Source of the DNA: DATMNI01 sp035570275
GTDB lineage: Bacteria; Acidobacteriota; Terriglobia; Bryobacterales; Bryobacteraceae
NCBI GenBank assembly: GCA_035570275.1
Contig: DATMNI010000377.1
Span: 8,842-72,841, forward strand
Reading direction: 5' to 3'
Length of the DNA: 64,000 bases
The notes under the pieces were generated by a model. That model saw only the letters and a list, made by a program, of their open reading frames with translations, searched no databases and was not told where the DNA came from. Both the position numbers and the translations under genes were made by a program. Of the stretch, positions 15,923 through 25,362 are shown piece after piece. Positions within the stretch are counted from its first letter, which is position 1, and every line of letters begins with the position of its first letter.

Positions 15923-16999
15923 TTGTCTGCCGCTGAACTGAAAGTAAAAACGCTCGACTGGCTCGATGAACGCACCGGCTGGCGCATGGCCCGCGACCTG
16001 ATGGACCACAAGGTGGTCCCCATGCACGCCGGCACCGCCTGGTACTATTTCGGCGGCATCACGTTGTTCCTGATCGGAGTGCAGATCTTCACCGGCGTTC
16101 TGCTGCTGCTGTACTACCGGCCCACCGTGGCCGAATCCTTCGACAGCGTCCGCTTCATCATGACGCGCGTCGATTTCGGCTGGCTCATCCGGTCGATCCA
16201 TAGCTGGTCCGCCAACCTGCTGATACTCTCGGTCTTCATCCACATGTTCAGCGTGGTATTCACGCATGCCTACCGGCGCCCCCGCGAACTAACCTGGTTG
16301 AGCGGCATCCTGCTGCTGGGCCTGATGCTCGGTTTCGGTTTCAGCGGCTATCTGCTGCCATGGAACCAGATCTCCTACTTCGCCACGAAGGTGGGGACCG
16401 ACGTGGCCGGCACCACGCCCGTTGTCGGTCCGGCCATCGCCCGCTTCCTGCGCGGCGGTGAAGACGTAGGCGCGGCCACTCTCACGCGATTCTTCGATTT
16501 CCACGTCATCCTGCTGCCGCTGATTTCGTTCGGGCTCATCGGGCTGCATCTGGGGCTGGTACAGAAGCACGGCATGAGCACACCCAGCGGCATTCCCGCC
16601 GCCAGGCTGTCGCACATCAAGTTCTTCCCCAACTTTTTCTTGCGGGAACTGATGGTCTGGTACGGCGTGCTGGCGGTGCTGGGAACCCTGGCTGCCGTCT
16701 TCCCCTGGGAACTGGGGGAAAAGGCCGACCCGTTCGCTTCCGCGCCCGCCGGCATTCGGCCGGAGTGGTATTTCCTGGCGCAGTTCTACACCCTGAAACT
16801 GATTCCCAGCCACGTCTGGATCTTCGAAGGCGAACTGCTGGGTCTGTTCGGCTTTGGCGCCTTGGCGGCCGGGTGGGTGCTGCTTCCTTTCTGGGAAGCC
16901 AAGCGGGGAGGCGGGCGCCGCACCCGCCTGGCCACCGGCATGGCGGTCTTCCTGGTTTTTTACCTGGTCGTCTTCACGATCTTGGGGTACGTGAAATGA
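15923..16999 (+). CDS. Cytochrome b of a b6f/bc-type complex (b6 and subunit IV fused)
   Basis: 358 aa using TTG at 15923, 10 bases after the Rieske stop; no ATG or GTG suits the conserved N-terminus (LDWLDERTGW). Eight membrane helices. Haem ligands read as His93 and His107 (helix B) and His194 and His209 (helix D). The 14/15 spacing, with the extra residue in helix D, is the pattern of cytochrome b6 rather than mitochondrial b. The quinol-site motif is PEWY (280-283), in a segment equal to subunit IV, here in one polypeptide. The stop overlaps the next ATG. Confidence 0.93.
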   Translation: MSAAELKVKTLDWLDERTGWRMARDLMDHKVVPMHAGTAWYYFGGITLFLIGVQIFTGVLLLLYYRPTVAESFDSVRFIMTRVDFGWLIRSIHSWSANLLILSVFIHMFSVVFTHAYRRPRELTWLSGILLLGLMLGFGFSGYLLPWNQISYFATKVGTDVAGTTPVVGPAIARFLRGGEDVGAATLTRFFDFHVILLPLISFGLIGLHLGLVQKHGMSTPSGIPAARLSHIKFFPNFFLRELMVWYGVLAVLGTLAAVFPWELGEKADPFASAPAGIRPEWYFLAQFYTLKLIPSHVWIFEGELLGLFGFGALAAGWVLLPFWEAKRGGGRRTRLATGMAVFLVFYLVVFTILGYVK

Positions 17000-18231
17000 G
17001 AACGCCAGCCATCCTGTTCCTTCTCTGCTGCGGTCTCCGTGGCGCGGGCGCGCCCGACTCTTGCATCACGTGCCACACCGCGCTCGAAGATGGCAAAGGC
17101 CCGGCCTCCACCATCAAAAATGACGTCCATATCGCCCACGGCCTGAGTTGCGCCGATTGCCACGGCGGCGACCGCTCGAGCGACGACCCCGAAGTGTCCA
17201 TGAGCAAGGCCAAGGGCTTCAAGGGCAAGCCCGCGCGAACCGATATTCCGAAATTCTGCGCCGCCTGCCACAGCAACCCCGATTTCATGCGCAAGTTCGC
17301 TCCGCGGGAGCGTGTGGATCAATTCGAGCTCTACCAGACCAGCATCCACGGCAAACGCCTGGCGGCGGGCGACACCAAGGTCGCCACCTGCATCGATTGC
17401 CACAGCGTCCACAATATCCGCGCGGTGAAGGACGCCGCATCGCCGGTGCATCCGCTGCATGTCGCCGAGACCTGCGGGAACTGCCATTCCGACAAGGAAA
17501 GGATGGCGCCGTACAAGATCCCCACCAACCAGCTTGCCGAGTACCGCACCAGCGTCCATTGGCAGGCCATGATCAAGCGCGGCGATCTTTCCGCGCCCAC
17601 CTGCTCGTCCTGCCATGGCAACCACGGCGCCAAGCCGCCGCAAGTGGAATCCATCGCGGAGGTCTGCGGAAGCTGCCACGTTCTTTTTGAGCAACTCTAC
17701 AGCCGCAGCGTGCACAAACCGATTTTCTCCAGCGCCAGCGGCGGCGGCGGCTGCATTGTCTGCCACTCCAACCATGGGATTCAAAACCCCAGCACCAAAA
17801 TGCTGACCGGTTCGGCTTCGGTCTGCGGCGGATGCCACGACGCGGGAACTGCGCCGGCGAACACCGCGGCGCAAATGGCGGGCTGGCTGGACGGTCTGGA
17901 TGCCGCCATCAAACAGTCCGACGCGGTCTTGATGACGGCCGAAAAATCGGGAATGGAAGTATCGGAAGCCCAGGTCCGCCTGATCGAAGGCCGCGAGAAC
18001 CTGGTCAAGTCACGGCTGGCGTTGCACGGGATGCAGCCGGAACAGATGCGCATTCCCATTGAAGCAGGCATGGCAATTGCCCGGGAAACGCGCAGCGCCG
18101 GAGAAAGCGCGCTGCACGAACGGGATTTCCGCCGCTATGGCCTCGGGGTATCGGTCATCCTGATTGCATTGGCGATCCTGGCCATTCGCAGCCTGATCCA
18201 CCGGATTGAAGTCCACGGAACACTCTTATGA
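16996..18231 (+). CDS. Nine-haem c-type cytochrome with C-terminal membrane anchor
   Basis: 411 aa. A signal peptide (LFLLCCGLRGAGA) is followed by nine CxxCH motifs (CITCH, CADCH, CAACH, CIDCH, CGNCH, CSSCH, CGSCH, CIVCH, CGGCH), then a helical region of about 100 residues without haem and a C-terminal membrane helix (LGVSVILIALAILAI). It replaces the cytochrome c1/f subunit expected here and probably docks on the bc-type core. ATGA overlaps at both ends show strict coupling with cytochrome b and the next cytochrome. Partner of the electrons is unknown. Confidence 0.92.
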   Translation: MRTPAILFLLCCGLRGAGAPDSCITCHTALEDGKGPASTIKNDVHIAHGLSCADCHGGDRSSDDPEVSMSKAKGFKGKPARTDIPKFCAACHSNPDFMRKFAPRERVDQFELYQTSIHGKRLAAGDTKVATCIDCHSVHNIRAVKDAASPVHPLHVAETCGNCHSDKERMAPYKIPTNQLAEYRTSVHWQAMIKRGDLSAPTCSSCHGNHGAKPPQVESIAEVCGSCHVLFEQLYSRSVHKPIFSSASGGGGCIVCHSNHGIQNPSTKMLTGSASVCGGCHDAGTAPANTAAQMAGWLDGLDAAIKQSDAVLMTAEKSGMEVSEAQVRLIEGRENLVKSRLALHGMQPEQMRIPIEAGMAIARETRSAGESALHERDFRRYGLGVSVILIALAILAIRSLIHRIEVHGTLL

Positions 18232-18542
18232 AACCACTCACAATAGGTATACTCGGGTTCTTCCTCTCCGCCGGCCTGGCTGTTGCAGGCGCTCCGGAAG
18301 GCAAGGAACTCTTCGCATCGAAGTGCGCCAAATGTCACGGACCCAACGGCGAAGGCAAGGCTGCCATCGCCAAAATGTTCAACGTCACCATGCCGGCTTT
18401 GGCCTCCAAGGAGGTTCAGGACAAGGCCGACGCCGACTTGAAGAAAGTCGTCATGGCCGGCAAGGGTAAGATGAAACCCATCGCCGATGTCACCGAAAAG
18501 CAGGCGGACGACGTAGTCGCCTTCGTCCGCACCCTGAAGTAG
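18228..18542 (+). CDS. Monohaem class I cytochrome c (c6-like)
   Basis: 104 aa. Signal peptide to about residue 20 (GLAVAGA), haem motif CAKCH and a Met ligand in the C-terminal half (GKMKPIAD or KMFNVTMPA). It is the size of a small soluble periplasmic carrier, likely to take electrons from the nine-haem cytochrome to an oxidase or other acceptor. Last gene of the operon; an R1 palindromic element follows 14 bases after the stop. Confidence 0.93.
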   Translation: MKPLTIGILGFFLSAGLAVAGAPEGKELFASKCAKCHGPNGEGKAAIAKMFNVTMPALASKEVQDKADADLKKVVMAGKGKMKPIADVTEKQADDVVAFVRTLK

Positions 18543-18556
18543 CCCTCCTCCTCCAG

Positions 18557-18633
18557 TGTGCGGCAGGTTGTTATGTGGGGCAGGTTGTTAACCTGCGGCG
18601 GATTGTTAATCCGCCCGCGCGATGCGAAGCGAG
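18557..18633. repeat. Palindromic element R1, left arm only
   Basis: A full left arm (18574-18615: TGTGGGGCAGGTTGTTAACC, then GGCGGATT-N3-AATCCGCC) is preceded by a partial duplicate of its first 17 bases (TGTGCGGCAGGTTGTTA). The inner sequence CGCGCGATGCGAAGCGAGC matches that of the copy at 55020. No right arm is found. Confidence 0.8.
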
Positions 18634-18680
18634 CGAGCGTCGACTGTGTTTCTGACGGCTCTACTCTTACGCCGTTCTTC

Positions 18681-19502
18681 TTACCGCCGCGCTTCAATCT
18701 GCCGCGCCGTAAGAGACGCCTGCCGCACCACCGTATCGGGAAAGCCGGGGACCGGCCGGGTGAAACGCTGCACGTCCTCCAGATCCGCCGGTTGGCCCAC
18801 GATGTAAAGCGCCCGCAGAGCCTCCCAGACGTGGTTCTTGTCGGCCGAAAGATCGGCCAGAGGATCGCCGGCCTTCACCGCCGCGCCCTCCTCGCGGTCG
18901 AGCGAGCGGACCTCACCCGGCACGGGGCACCGCACCTCGGTCTCCCCGACATGGGCGATGAGGGTGCCTGGGTTCACGAAATCGGCGAGCTTCAGTCGAT
19001 ACTTCAGCCTGCCCGCCACCGGCGCTGCTACGGTAAAAGGCCGCAACATGGCCACCAGTTCCGAGCGCGCGGCCGAGTCCCCAAAACCGGCCAGCGCCAG
19101 GGCGGTGTTGCGGCGAACCATGGGCTCGCGGTCGTGAATCAGACCCAACAATGCTTCATGAAAAGGCTGGTACGTGCGATCCTGCCCCATGATCCAAGCC
19201 GCCGTCTGCCGCAATTCGAGGCCGGGGCTGGATGCCTGCCGGATCACCTGGGGATACCAGCGCGAGGCGTTCTGACCGTGTAACATGCGCTCGCCCACCT
19301 GCACCAACGCGTGCTGGGCGTGGCGGGGCTTGCGCGTGTCGGCGAAATACTGGTCGAGATCCGCGTCGCTCAACTGCCGCCCGAACCAGGTTTGGTACCA
19401 GAAGAGAAACGGAAATAACACCAACCCCAGGGCGAACAGCGTGATGAGGAGGTAAGCTCTTCGGCCGGGGCGGCGGTGAGCCCCTGGGGCCTGCGGAGTC
19501 AT
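18681..19502 (-). CDS. Membrane-anchored HEAT-repeat protein with barrel-sandwich (lipoyl/HlyD-like) domain
   Basis: 273 aa from ATG at 19502. One N-terminal membrane helix (YLLITLFALGLVLFPFLFW). Residues about 50-155 are helical HEAT-type repeats (LRQTAAWIMGQD, VRRNTALALAGFGD). Residues about 160-225 read as a barrel-sandwich hybrid (VAAPVAGRLKYRL, GTLIAHVG, CPVPGEVRSLD, GAAVKAGDPLADL), the fold of biotinyl/lipoyl and membrane-fusion proteins, without the lipoyl/biotin Lys motif. A helical tail follows. Function unknown; it lies convergent to the cytochrome operon and could serve as an assembly factor, but that is a guess. The start is uncertain (weak Shine-Dalgarno). Confidence 0.7.
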   Translation of the reverse strand: MTPQAPGAHRRPGRRAYLLITLFALGLVLFPFLFWYQTWFGRQLSDADLDQYFADTRKPRHAQHALVQVGERMLHGQNASRWYPQVIRQASSPGLELRQTAAWIMGQDRTYQPFHEALLGLIHDREPMVRRNTALALAGFGDSAARSELVAMLRPFTVAAPVAGRLKYRLKLADFVNPGTLIAHVGETEVRCPVPGEVRSLDREEGAAVKAGDPLADLSADKNHVWEALRALYIVGQPADLEDVQRFTRPVPGFPDTVVRQASLTARQIEARR

Positions 19503-19964
19503 CGCCGGTGGAGTAGCCGCCTGTGGAGTCTTCAAGGACTCATGATACCAGTGGCATGGGCGTCCGCGCCTGCGCGTAGCCGCCGAACGCCCTCTGCGAT
19601 CACTTGAATGGAGACGATCCGCGCGCTTCTTGAGACCGCGCAGCAGGTTGAGCACGGCGGCGCGTGCCGCTGTCTATGCCAGGTTGGTGCGCGGAGGAAG
19701 CCGAGACATGGTAGGCTATCGCCACGCAAACGTATCGAGAAACCGCTTGCTGACGCGCGCGGCTCCGATCAACGCTGCGTAACGGTCCCGGCCTCAACCA
19801 TCTTCAAAGGCTTCCCAGCGTCAGCATGCGAGTGTCTCTGCTTCCTCTGCGCGCCAACCCCGAATTGTCACTAACTACGACCGCTGCAGAAAGCCATATC
19901 AGTTTGGTCTTCCTCAGCGCGTTCTTAGCGGCTCCGCGTCTCCGCGGTGAAGAACACTTTCGAC
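19503..19964. other. 462-base intergenic region with a decayed R2 element
   Basis: Holds a partial R2 palindrome (19735-19791, listed). About 19905-19955 reads TCTCCGCGGTGAAGAA-like sequence, a non-coding motif common between genes in related genomes. No reading frame with coding character was seen. Confidence 0.5.
19735..19791. repeat. Palindromic element R2, degenerate copy
   Basis: The left half AAACCGCTTGC, then ACGCGCGCGGCTCCGATCA, matches the copy at 47803 almost base for base. The right half has drifted (AACGCTGCGTAACGGTCCC) and no longer pairs. Confidence 0.65.
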
Positions 19965-22900
19965 TCACCAGAACCTCTTCTTGTAAAAGACGTCGACGTC
20001 GAACTGCCCGTTTCTGTCGCGCGCGGCGATCGCCGACCACTGCGGATTGATCGCCCACTCCACCCGAATAATTTGCGAATTGCTCTGCGTCACATCCTGT
20101 ATGTATGTGAACGTCAGATCGCGCGAGACCTGCTGCTGGAGCGTCAGGGTCGCCTGCGGCGTGTTCGATGAGCCTGTAATCTGCGGGTCGATCTTCAGCT
20201 TGCTGACTCCGAACAACCGCTCCAGCCGTCCCGACACCGGGTTGGCCACGGCCGCGCCGAGCAGCGTGGATGCGCCGCTCTGACCGAAGCTTTGCTGCGG
20301 CGCTACCGGCGTGCGCGCCGCCAGCACGGGGTCCGACGTCGGCGGCTTGCCCGACCCCAGAAGCGAGACGATCTCCGTGAACTGCAGCGGCGGATCGCTG
20401 CGGTAGGAGAGTTTCATCCGATCCACCGGTCCGGAGACGCTCAACGCCACGTCCACACCCTGTACCGTGGTCTCAAGATCGATATTCAGAATCGGCTCGA
20501 TCTTCTGCGGATTGAAAAACGTCACGGTGCCCTGATCAATCGTATACTTGGTCCCAGAGAACACGACGTCGCCCTGCGTCACCGTCACCCGCCCGAGCAT
20601 GCCGGGATGATCGGCGTTTCCGCGCAGCGTCAGGCTGGCATCGGCCTGCAAATTTTCGGTCAGCGTGGTGCGGAACTGGGTCTCGGACGACGTCTGGATC
20701 TTCACGTCGAAGCGCATGCCCGCCAGCAGGCCCGTGCTCACGGAGGCCGCAGGCGGTGGCGCCGCCGCGGAGTTCAGCAGGCTGCCCATGTCGGAATGCG
20801 AGTGCAGCGCCACATCCTGGATTGTCACCGTGCCGGAAAGCAGACTGCGCGATGTGGCGCCGGCCAACACCAGCCGCGCGGAGGCCTGCGTGGTAACGGT
20901 CGGTGGATAAGCCACCCGGATGCCGTCCGCGTTCGCCTGCACGCGGAACTGCATCTCCGGGCCGCCGTAACCCGCGAAACCGGAGAGCGTGACCTTGCCG
21001 CCGCCGGTCTCGCCCGTAATGTTCTGGATCACCGCCTCCGTCCCGTTAAAGTTCACCACGCCATTCGCGTTGGAGATTCCGTTGGGCAGGTCCACCATAT
21101 TGAACGACGCATTCTGCAGTTGCAGCCTGCCGTTGATCACCGGTTTCGCCGTGTTCCCCGTCACCGACGCATTCAGCAGCACGCCTCCCGTGGAAAAGAT
21201 GTCGGGGTTCAGAGCTTCCAACACCTCCAGTTTCACGTTGCCGTCCACGCGCAGGTTGAGCGCGCGGGGGTCGACTATAGACGCCGTCCCCGTCACCGCC
21301 AGATTCGTGGAAGGTCCCGTGATTTTAGCGCTTCGGACGGTGATCAGCCCGCCGTCCAACGCGGCGACGATCGGCCCTTCGTTGTGCAGTTCCAGGTTGA
21401 CGCGCGGCTTCTTCACCGCGTCGGTGGCCACGGAGTGCGCCTCCAGTTTCGTCACCTGCAGCGTCCCGCGCAATTCTTGCATGCGCGCCACCGGACCGGA
21501 CACGCTCACCTGTCCATCGAGCGACCCATCAAACGTCCGGACCGTGCTCTCGAGCCATGCATTCAGCCCGGAGTAGCTGACATTCGCGAAACTGACCTGC
21601 GCGTCCACCGGATAGTCGCCACCCAGTTCCATATGGCCATTGCCTTTGATCGTAGAGCGGGCGAAATTCGAATTGAGTGTGAACGCGACTTCCTTGCCGC
21701 GCGTCTCCGCGGTGGCCGTCAGGTCGCCCAACGGCTTTTTGTCCAGAGCCAGGCCACGCGCCCCGATGTTGGCATTCAAGGCGGAAAACAGCGGAGCCGC
21801 ATTCTTGCGCAGCGTGGCCGCGCCGTCGGCAGTCACTTCCGCCACCCCCGTCAGGCCGCTCTTCATCTGCTGTACGGCGTGCAGGCTGCCCAACTGCACC
21901 TGATTGCTACGCAGGTGGAACTGCACGCGCCCGTCCTCGAAATCGCCCACCGGGTGCTCCAGTGACGCGGTCAGTTCCAGGGACGACGCGCCCGCCGCCA
22001 GCCGCATATCGGTAACGCGAACCGACTGGTTGGTATAAGCGATGTTCCCCTGCAGGCGCGAGAACGGTTCGTCGTAGGCCTTGCCGTTGGCGATGGTCAG
22101 ATTCACGTTGGCCTGCGGCGCATCGAGCGTTCCCGATACGTCTCCCGTTGCCGAAAGCGTTCCGCTCACCGGCAGATCGCGCTGTCCCGCTATGGCGAGC
22201 ACACGGTCGATCGGCAGGTTGGCGATCTGCGCGTTCGCCGTCGTCTCGTGCTTGCCGGTCAGCATGGAACGGCCGGTCACTTTGATGGTCGAACCCGCGA
22301 AATCGGAGTTCACGTCGTACTGGATGGCCTGCCCCGCCGTGGCCGCGTTCGCCGTCAGGTCGCCCAGCCGCTTGCCTTCCATCTCCAATCCGCGGACGGC
22401 CGCGTTCGCATTGAGCGTAGTCAGTTCCACTTCTCCAGCAACCTGGCCGGTTGCGTCCGCATTGAGGGTCAGTGCACCACGCAAGCCGGGCCGGTCTTTC
22501 ACCAGGCTTTGGAACTGGGCCAGTTGTACCTGGTTGCTGGCGACGTGGGCGCGGAACGTGCCGTGTTGCAGATCGTTGAGTGGGTGGCGATAGCTCGCAT
22601 TGGCGTCGATGCGCGAGGGTCCGGCAACGAATGCCAGCGAGGGAACGTCGATCGAGCCCTGTGTCATGACCGCGTGCGCGGCTAGCGAATCGAAGCGCTC
22701 CCCTTCGATGGTCCCATTGACTACGGTGACGTCAGCGTTGCCGAGCGGGTCGCCAACCGTCCCGTTGACGTGGGCATCCAGCGTCAACGCCCCGGTCACG
22801 GGCACCGGCGAGGATTGTCCGGCGAGCGCCAGCACGTCCAGCACGCTGGCATTGCGCACGCTGACGTCGGCGCGCAGCGGCGCCAAGTTCTCGGGCTTCC

Positions 22901-24794
22901 AGTTGATCAGCCCGACGGTCGCCCGAAAACTGGCTTGCAGCGCACCGCGCGCCACCACCCCATTGGTCACCGATGCCCCGGTTTTCGACGCTTCGAAGCT
23001 CGTGGCCAGGCGCGTGAACGGCCGGCCCTCCGCGGTGAAGTTGGTCACCAGCACGTCCCCGGCGATGCGCGGCGCGCTCAGCTTCCCGGTAGCGGTTGCG
23101 GTCACGGTGGCCGCTCCGCCCGCGCTGAACCTCACCGGCAGACTCCCGGCTACGGGCTGGAAATCCGTCAGATCGCTGGAGACGGCGCGCACTTGAATCC
23201 GCTGCCCCAGCGATCCCGAAAGATCGATTCGCGTGTGCGGCAGCGCCAGATAAGACTTGGCCAGCGTCACCGTATCGGCGCGGCCGTTGTAGTCCACGTT
23301 CAACTGGCCCGAGACCGGCACGCCACTCCTCCCCGGCACGCCCCTCGCCGGCGCGATGCCAAAACCCGCGTGCGCCACCACTGCCGCGGGATTCTTCAGG
23401 CTGCCCTCCGCCTGCAACGGCCCCGAAACTACGCCGTCATATCCCAACGGCCTGGCCAGAAACGCCCGCGCCAGTTGGTCGATATCGAAATTGTGCAGGT
23501 TCCCGGAGAAGTGAAAGCGGTCCAGATTCTCCAGCGACGCGGAGCCGGTAAGACTTCCGCCGAGCGCGCCCAGCCGCAGCCCGCCGAGCTCAATCCGCGC
23601 CGCGTCCGCGGTGATGCTGGAATCCAGGCTGACACCCCCGATGCTGACACCCCCGCCGTGCGTGGTCCCCTGTTGAATAGCCACATTGCGCGCATTCAGG
23701 TTGGCGGTCACCTGGAAATCGTTCGCACCGGTGTATGAGGCGCGGCCGCCGATCCGCGCCGTGCCCTCCGGCCGAACCGCGACGCGGAACAGACGCCCGA
23801 GCTCACCCAGCGCCAGCGTACTCTGAAACTGCACCTGCTTCGTAGTGCCCGACGCTTCGATATTGGTCTGACCGAGGTTCACCTTGGCGTTCTGCACCTT
23901 GAGCCCGGCATCGTCCATTGAAGCCGTGATGTCCGCATTCAATACCGCCGGACCGTGCGCCGTGTCCAGCGGCATGCCGAGCGCCGCCATTTGCTTCACT
24001 TCGTCGATGGCCACGCGCGCAATCACATGCGCGGCCACGTTGGGAACGCCGCGCGGCGCTGCCAGATGTTCCATGCTGCCCGTGATCGCAACCTGCGATT
24101 TCGGCGTGAGCAGAAGCGCGTTCGTCAGCCCGATCCGGTCCTTCTCCAGGGTCACCGGCAGCTTCACGTCCACGCGCAGCGCATTCACGAAGAGCGGACT
24201 GATATCCACCTCGCCCGTGTAACGCGAGGTCACCATGTTGAAGCCGAGTCCGGCGCGCAGGTTCTCGCCGCTGATGTTCAACGCGCTCTGGCGGTTGGCG
24301 AACGTCAGTGTCCCGTCGCGCAGGTCGAATTTGCCAATCGCCAGGTCCACCACCGTCTGCATGGCGCTCTTATCGCCCTTGCCGGGCACCTTCGGCGACG
24401 GCACATTGGTGTGCCCATCCGGGTAGACGATCACGTTGGCCTGCGGTTTCTCGAGAAGCAGGTAGGCGATATCGACGAAACCTTGGAACGGTGAGAGCAG
24501 TTTCAAATCGACCTGCAACAGGTCGGCGCGTAACAGCGGCGGGGCGTCCGCGGGCTCCAGCCCGTGTACCACAAAGTTGCGGATCTGCGCGCGCAGGTGC
24601 GTCCAATCGAACGTGAAAGAACCGATCTCGGCGCGCCCGCCCGTCCCCGATTCCACGGCGGCGACAATCTTCGCCCGCACCGTGTTGCGGAACCAATCCG
24701 TACGCACAATCGCGATACCTGCCACGAACAGGACCACGATCAGGCCAAGCAGCCCGCCACCTGCCCAAAGCGCAATGCGCTTCCCCCGGCTCAC
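19965..24794 (-). CDS. TamB-like translocation and assembly module protein (DUF490 C-terminus)
   Basis: 1609 aa. GTG at 24794 overlaps the previous stop as GTGA; an in-frame GTG 57 bases upstream is possible but less economical. An N-terminal signal-anchor helix (IALWAGGGLLGLIVVLFVAG) precedes a very long repetitive beta-rich region (AsmA/TamB type), then the DUF490 C-terminal domain ending DVFYKKRFW, which in TamB contacts the outer-membrane Omp85 partner. It bridges inner and outer membranes and serves outer-membrane protein insertion or phospholipid transport. It is the last gene of an operon with an Omp85 protein and a SurA-like chaperone, a direct functional link. Confidence 0.9.
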   Translation of the reverse strand: MSRGKRIALWAGGGLLGLIVVLFVAGIAIVRTDWFRNTVRAKIVAAVESGTGGRAEIGSFTFDWTHLRAQIRNFVVHGLEPADAPPLLRADLLQVDLKLLSPFQGFVDIAYLLLEKPQANVIVYPDGHTNVPSPKVPGKGDKSAMQTVVDLAIGKFDLRDGTLTFANRQSALNISGENLRAGLGFNMVTSRYTGEVDISPLFVNALRVDVKLPVTLEKDRIGLTNALLLTPKSQVAITGSMEHLAAPRGVPNVAAHVIARVAIDEVKQMAALGMPLDTAHGPAVLNADITASMDDAGLKVQNAKVNLGQTNIEASGTTKQVQFQSTLALGELGRLFRVAVRPEGTARIGGRASYTGANDFQVTANLNARNVAIQQGTTHGGGVSIGGVSLDSSITADAARIELGGLRLGALGGSLTGSASLENLDRFHFSGNLHNFDIDQLARAFLARPLGYDGVVSGPLQAEGSLKNPAAVVAHAGFGIAPARGVPGRSGVPVSGQLNVDYNGRADTVTLAKSYLALPHTRIDLSGSLGQRIQVRAVSSDLTDFQPVAGSLPVRFSAGGAATVTATATGKLSAPRIAGDVLVTNFTAEGRPFTRLATSFEASKTGASVTNGVVARGALQASFRATVGLINWKPENLAPLRADVSVRNASVLDVLALAGQSSPVPVTGALTLDAHVNGTVGDPLGNADVTVVNGTIEGERFDSLAAHAVMTQGSIDVPSLAFVAGPSRIDANASYRHPLNDLQHGTFRAHVASNQVQLAQFQSLVKDRPGLRGALTLNADATGQVAGEVELTTLNANAAVRGLEMEGKRLGDLTANAATAGQAIQYDVNSDFAGSTIKVTGRSMLTGKHETTANAQIANLPIDRVLAIAGQRDLPVSGTLSATGDVSGTLDAPQANVNLTIANGKAYDEPFSRLQGNIAYTNQSVRVTDMRLAAGASSLELTASLEHPVGDFEDGRVQFHLRSNQVQLGSLHAVQQMKSGLTGVAEVTADGAATLRKNAAPLFSALNANIGARGLALDKKPLGDLTATAETRGKEVAFTLNSNFARSTIKGNGHMELGGDYPVDAQVSFANVSYSGLNAWLESTVRTFDGSLDGQVSVSGPVARMQELRGTLQVTKLEAHSVATDAVKKPRVNLELHNEGPIVAALDGGLITVRSAKITGPSTNLAVTGTASIVDPRALNLRVDGNVKLEVLEALNPDIFSTGGVLLNASVTGNTAKPVINGRLQLQNASFNMVDLPNGISNANGVVNFNGTEAVIQNITGETGGGKVTLSGFAGYGGPEMQFRVQANADGIRVAYPPTVTTQASARLVLAGATSRSLLSGTVTIQDVALHSHSDMGSLLNSAAAPPPAASVSTGLLAGMRFDVKIQTSSETQFRTTLTENLQADASLTLRGNADHPGMLGRVTVTQGDVVFSGTKYTIDQGTVTFFNPQKIEPILNIDLETTVQGVDVALSVSGPVDRMKLSYRSDPPLQFTEIVSLLGSGKPPTSDPVLAARTPVAPQQSFGQSGASTLLGAAVANPVSGRLERLFGVSKLKIDPQITGSSNTPQATLTLQQQVSRDLTFTYIQDVTQSNSQIIRVEWAINPQWSAIAARDRNGQFDVDVFYKKRFW

Positions 24795-25360
24795 TCGAAG
24801 GCCCCCTTCTTGAACTGAATCCGCGTGCCGCTTCGCGCCTGCTTCAGCCACACGTCCATCGGATCATCCCCCGTATCTTTTGCCCCGTCCGCATCGCTGG
24901 ACCGGTCGGCCGATTGCGCGGGCGGGGCCAGGTTCACCATATGGAATCGCTGGTCGGTGAAGCGAAGCGCCGCCACCTGCCACAGCAGGTGCCGATTGAC
25001 CTCGTCCTCGGTCAGCCCATATTTTTCCAGCGCGGCGCGAAACGCCGGGACGCTGGGATAGTTCTCCTGCCGGAACTTGCGCAGCACCACCGGGCCTTCG
25101 CTCTCCGCCGGCATCGGGTAGCCACCAATTTGCATTTCGCCGCGGATCAGTTGCTGGTCCACCAGCCTCTCCGCCGCGGCCCTGCGCTGCGCGGCGCCCA
25201 GGTCGAGCGGCTGGCCATTCAGGAACGCCGTCAGACGCACCTCCAGGAGCACTTCGGATTCCGTGATCACCTGGTTCCCCACCACCACCGCCACGCGATC
25301 GATCACGCCAGCCGCCACCGCGGCCAAACTGAACGTGATTGCCAGCAGAGCCTCTCTCAT
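24791..25360 (-). CDS. Periplasmic SurA N-domain-like chaperone, no PPIase domain
   Basis: 189 aa from ATG at 25360, 2 bases after the Omp85 stop; an in-frame TTG at 25366 overlapping that stop is an alternative. Signal peptide (LLAITFSLAAVAAG), then the SurA-type N-terminal core: IDRVAVVVGNQVITESEVL, LVDQQLIRGEM, EDEVNRHLLWQVAALRF. It ends with a short charged, disordered tail and has no parvulin domain. Predicted to bind unfolded outer-membrane proteins in the periplasm; position between TamA- and TamB-like genes suggests a dedicated chaperone for that pathway. Confidence 0.85.
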   Translation of the reverse strand: MREALLAITFSLAAVAAGVIDRVAVVVGNQVITESEVLLEVRLTAFLNGQPLDLGAAQRRAAAERLVDQQLIRGEMQIGGYPMPAESEGPVVLRKFRQENYPSVPAFRAALEKYGLTEDEVNRHLLWQVAALRFTDQRFHMVNLAPPAQSADRSSDADGAKDTGDDPMDVWLKQARSGTRIQFKKGAFE

Positions 25361-25362
25361 AT

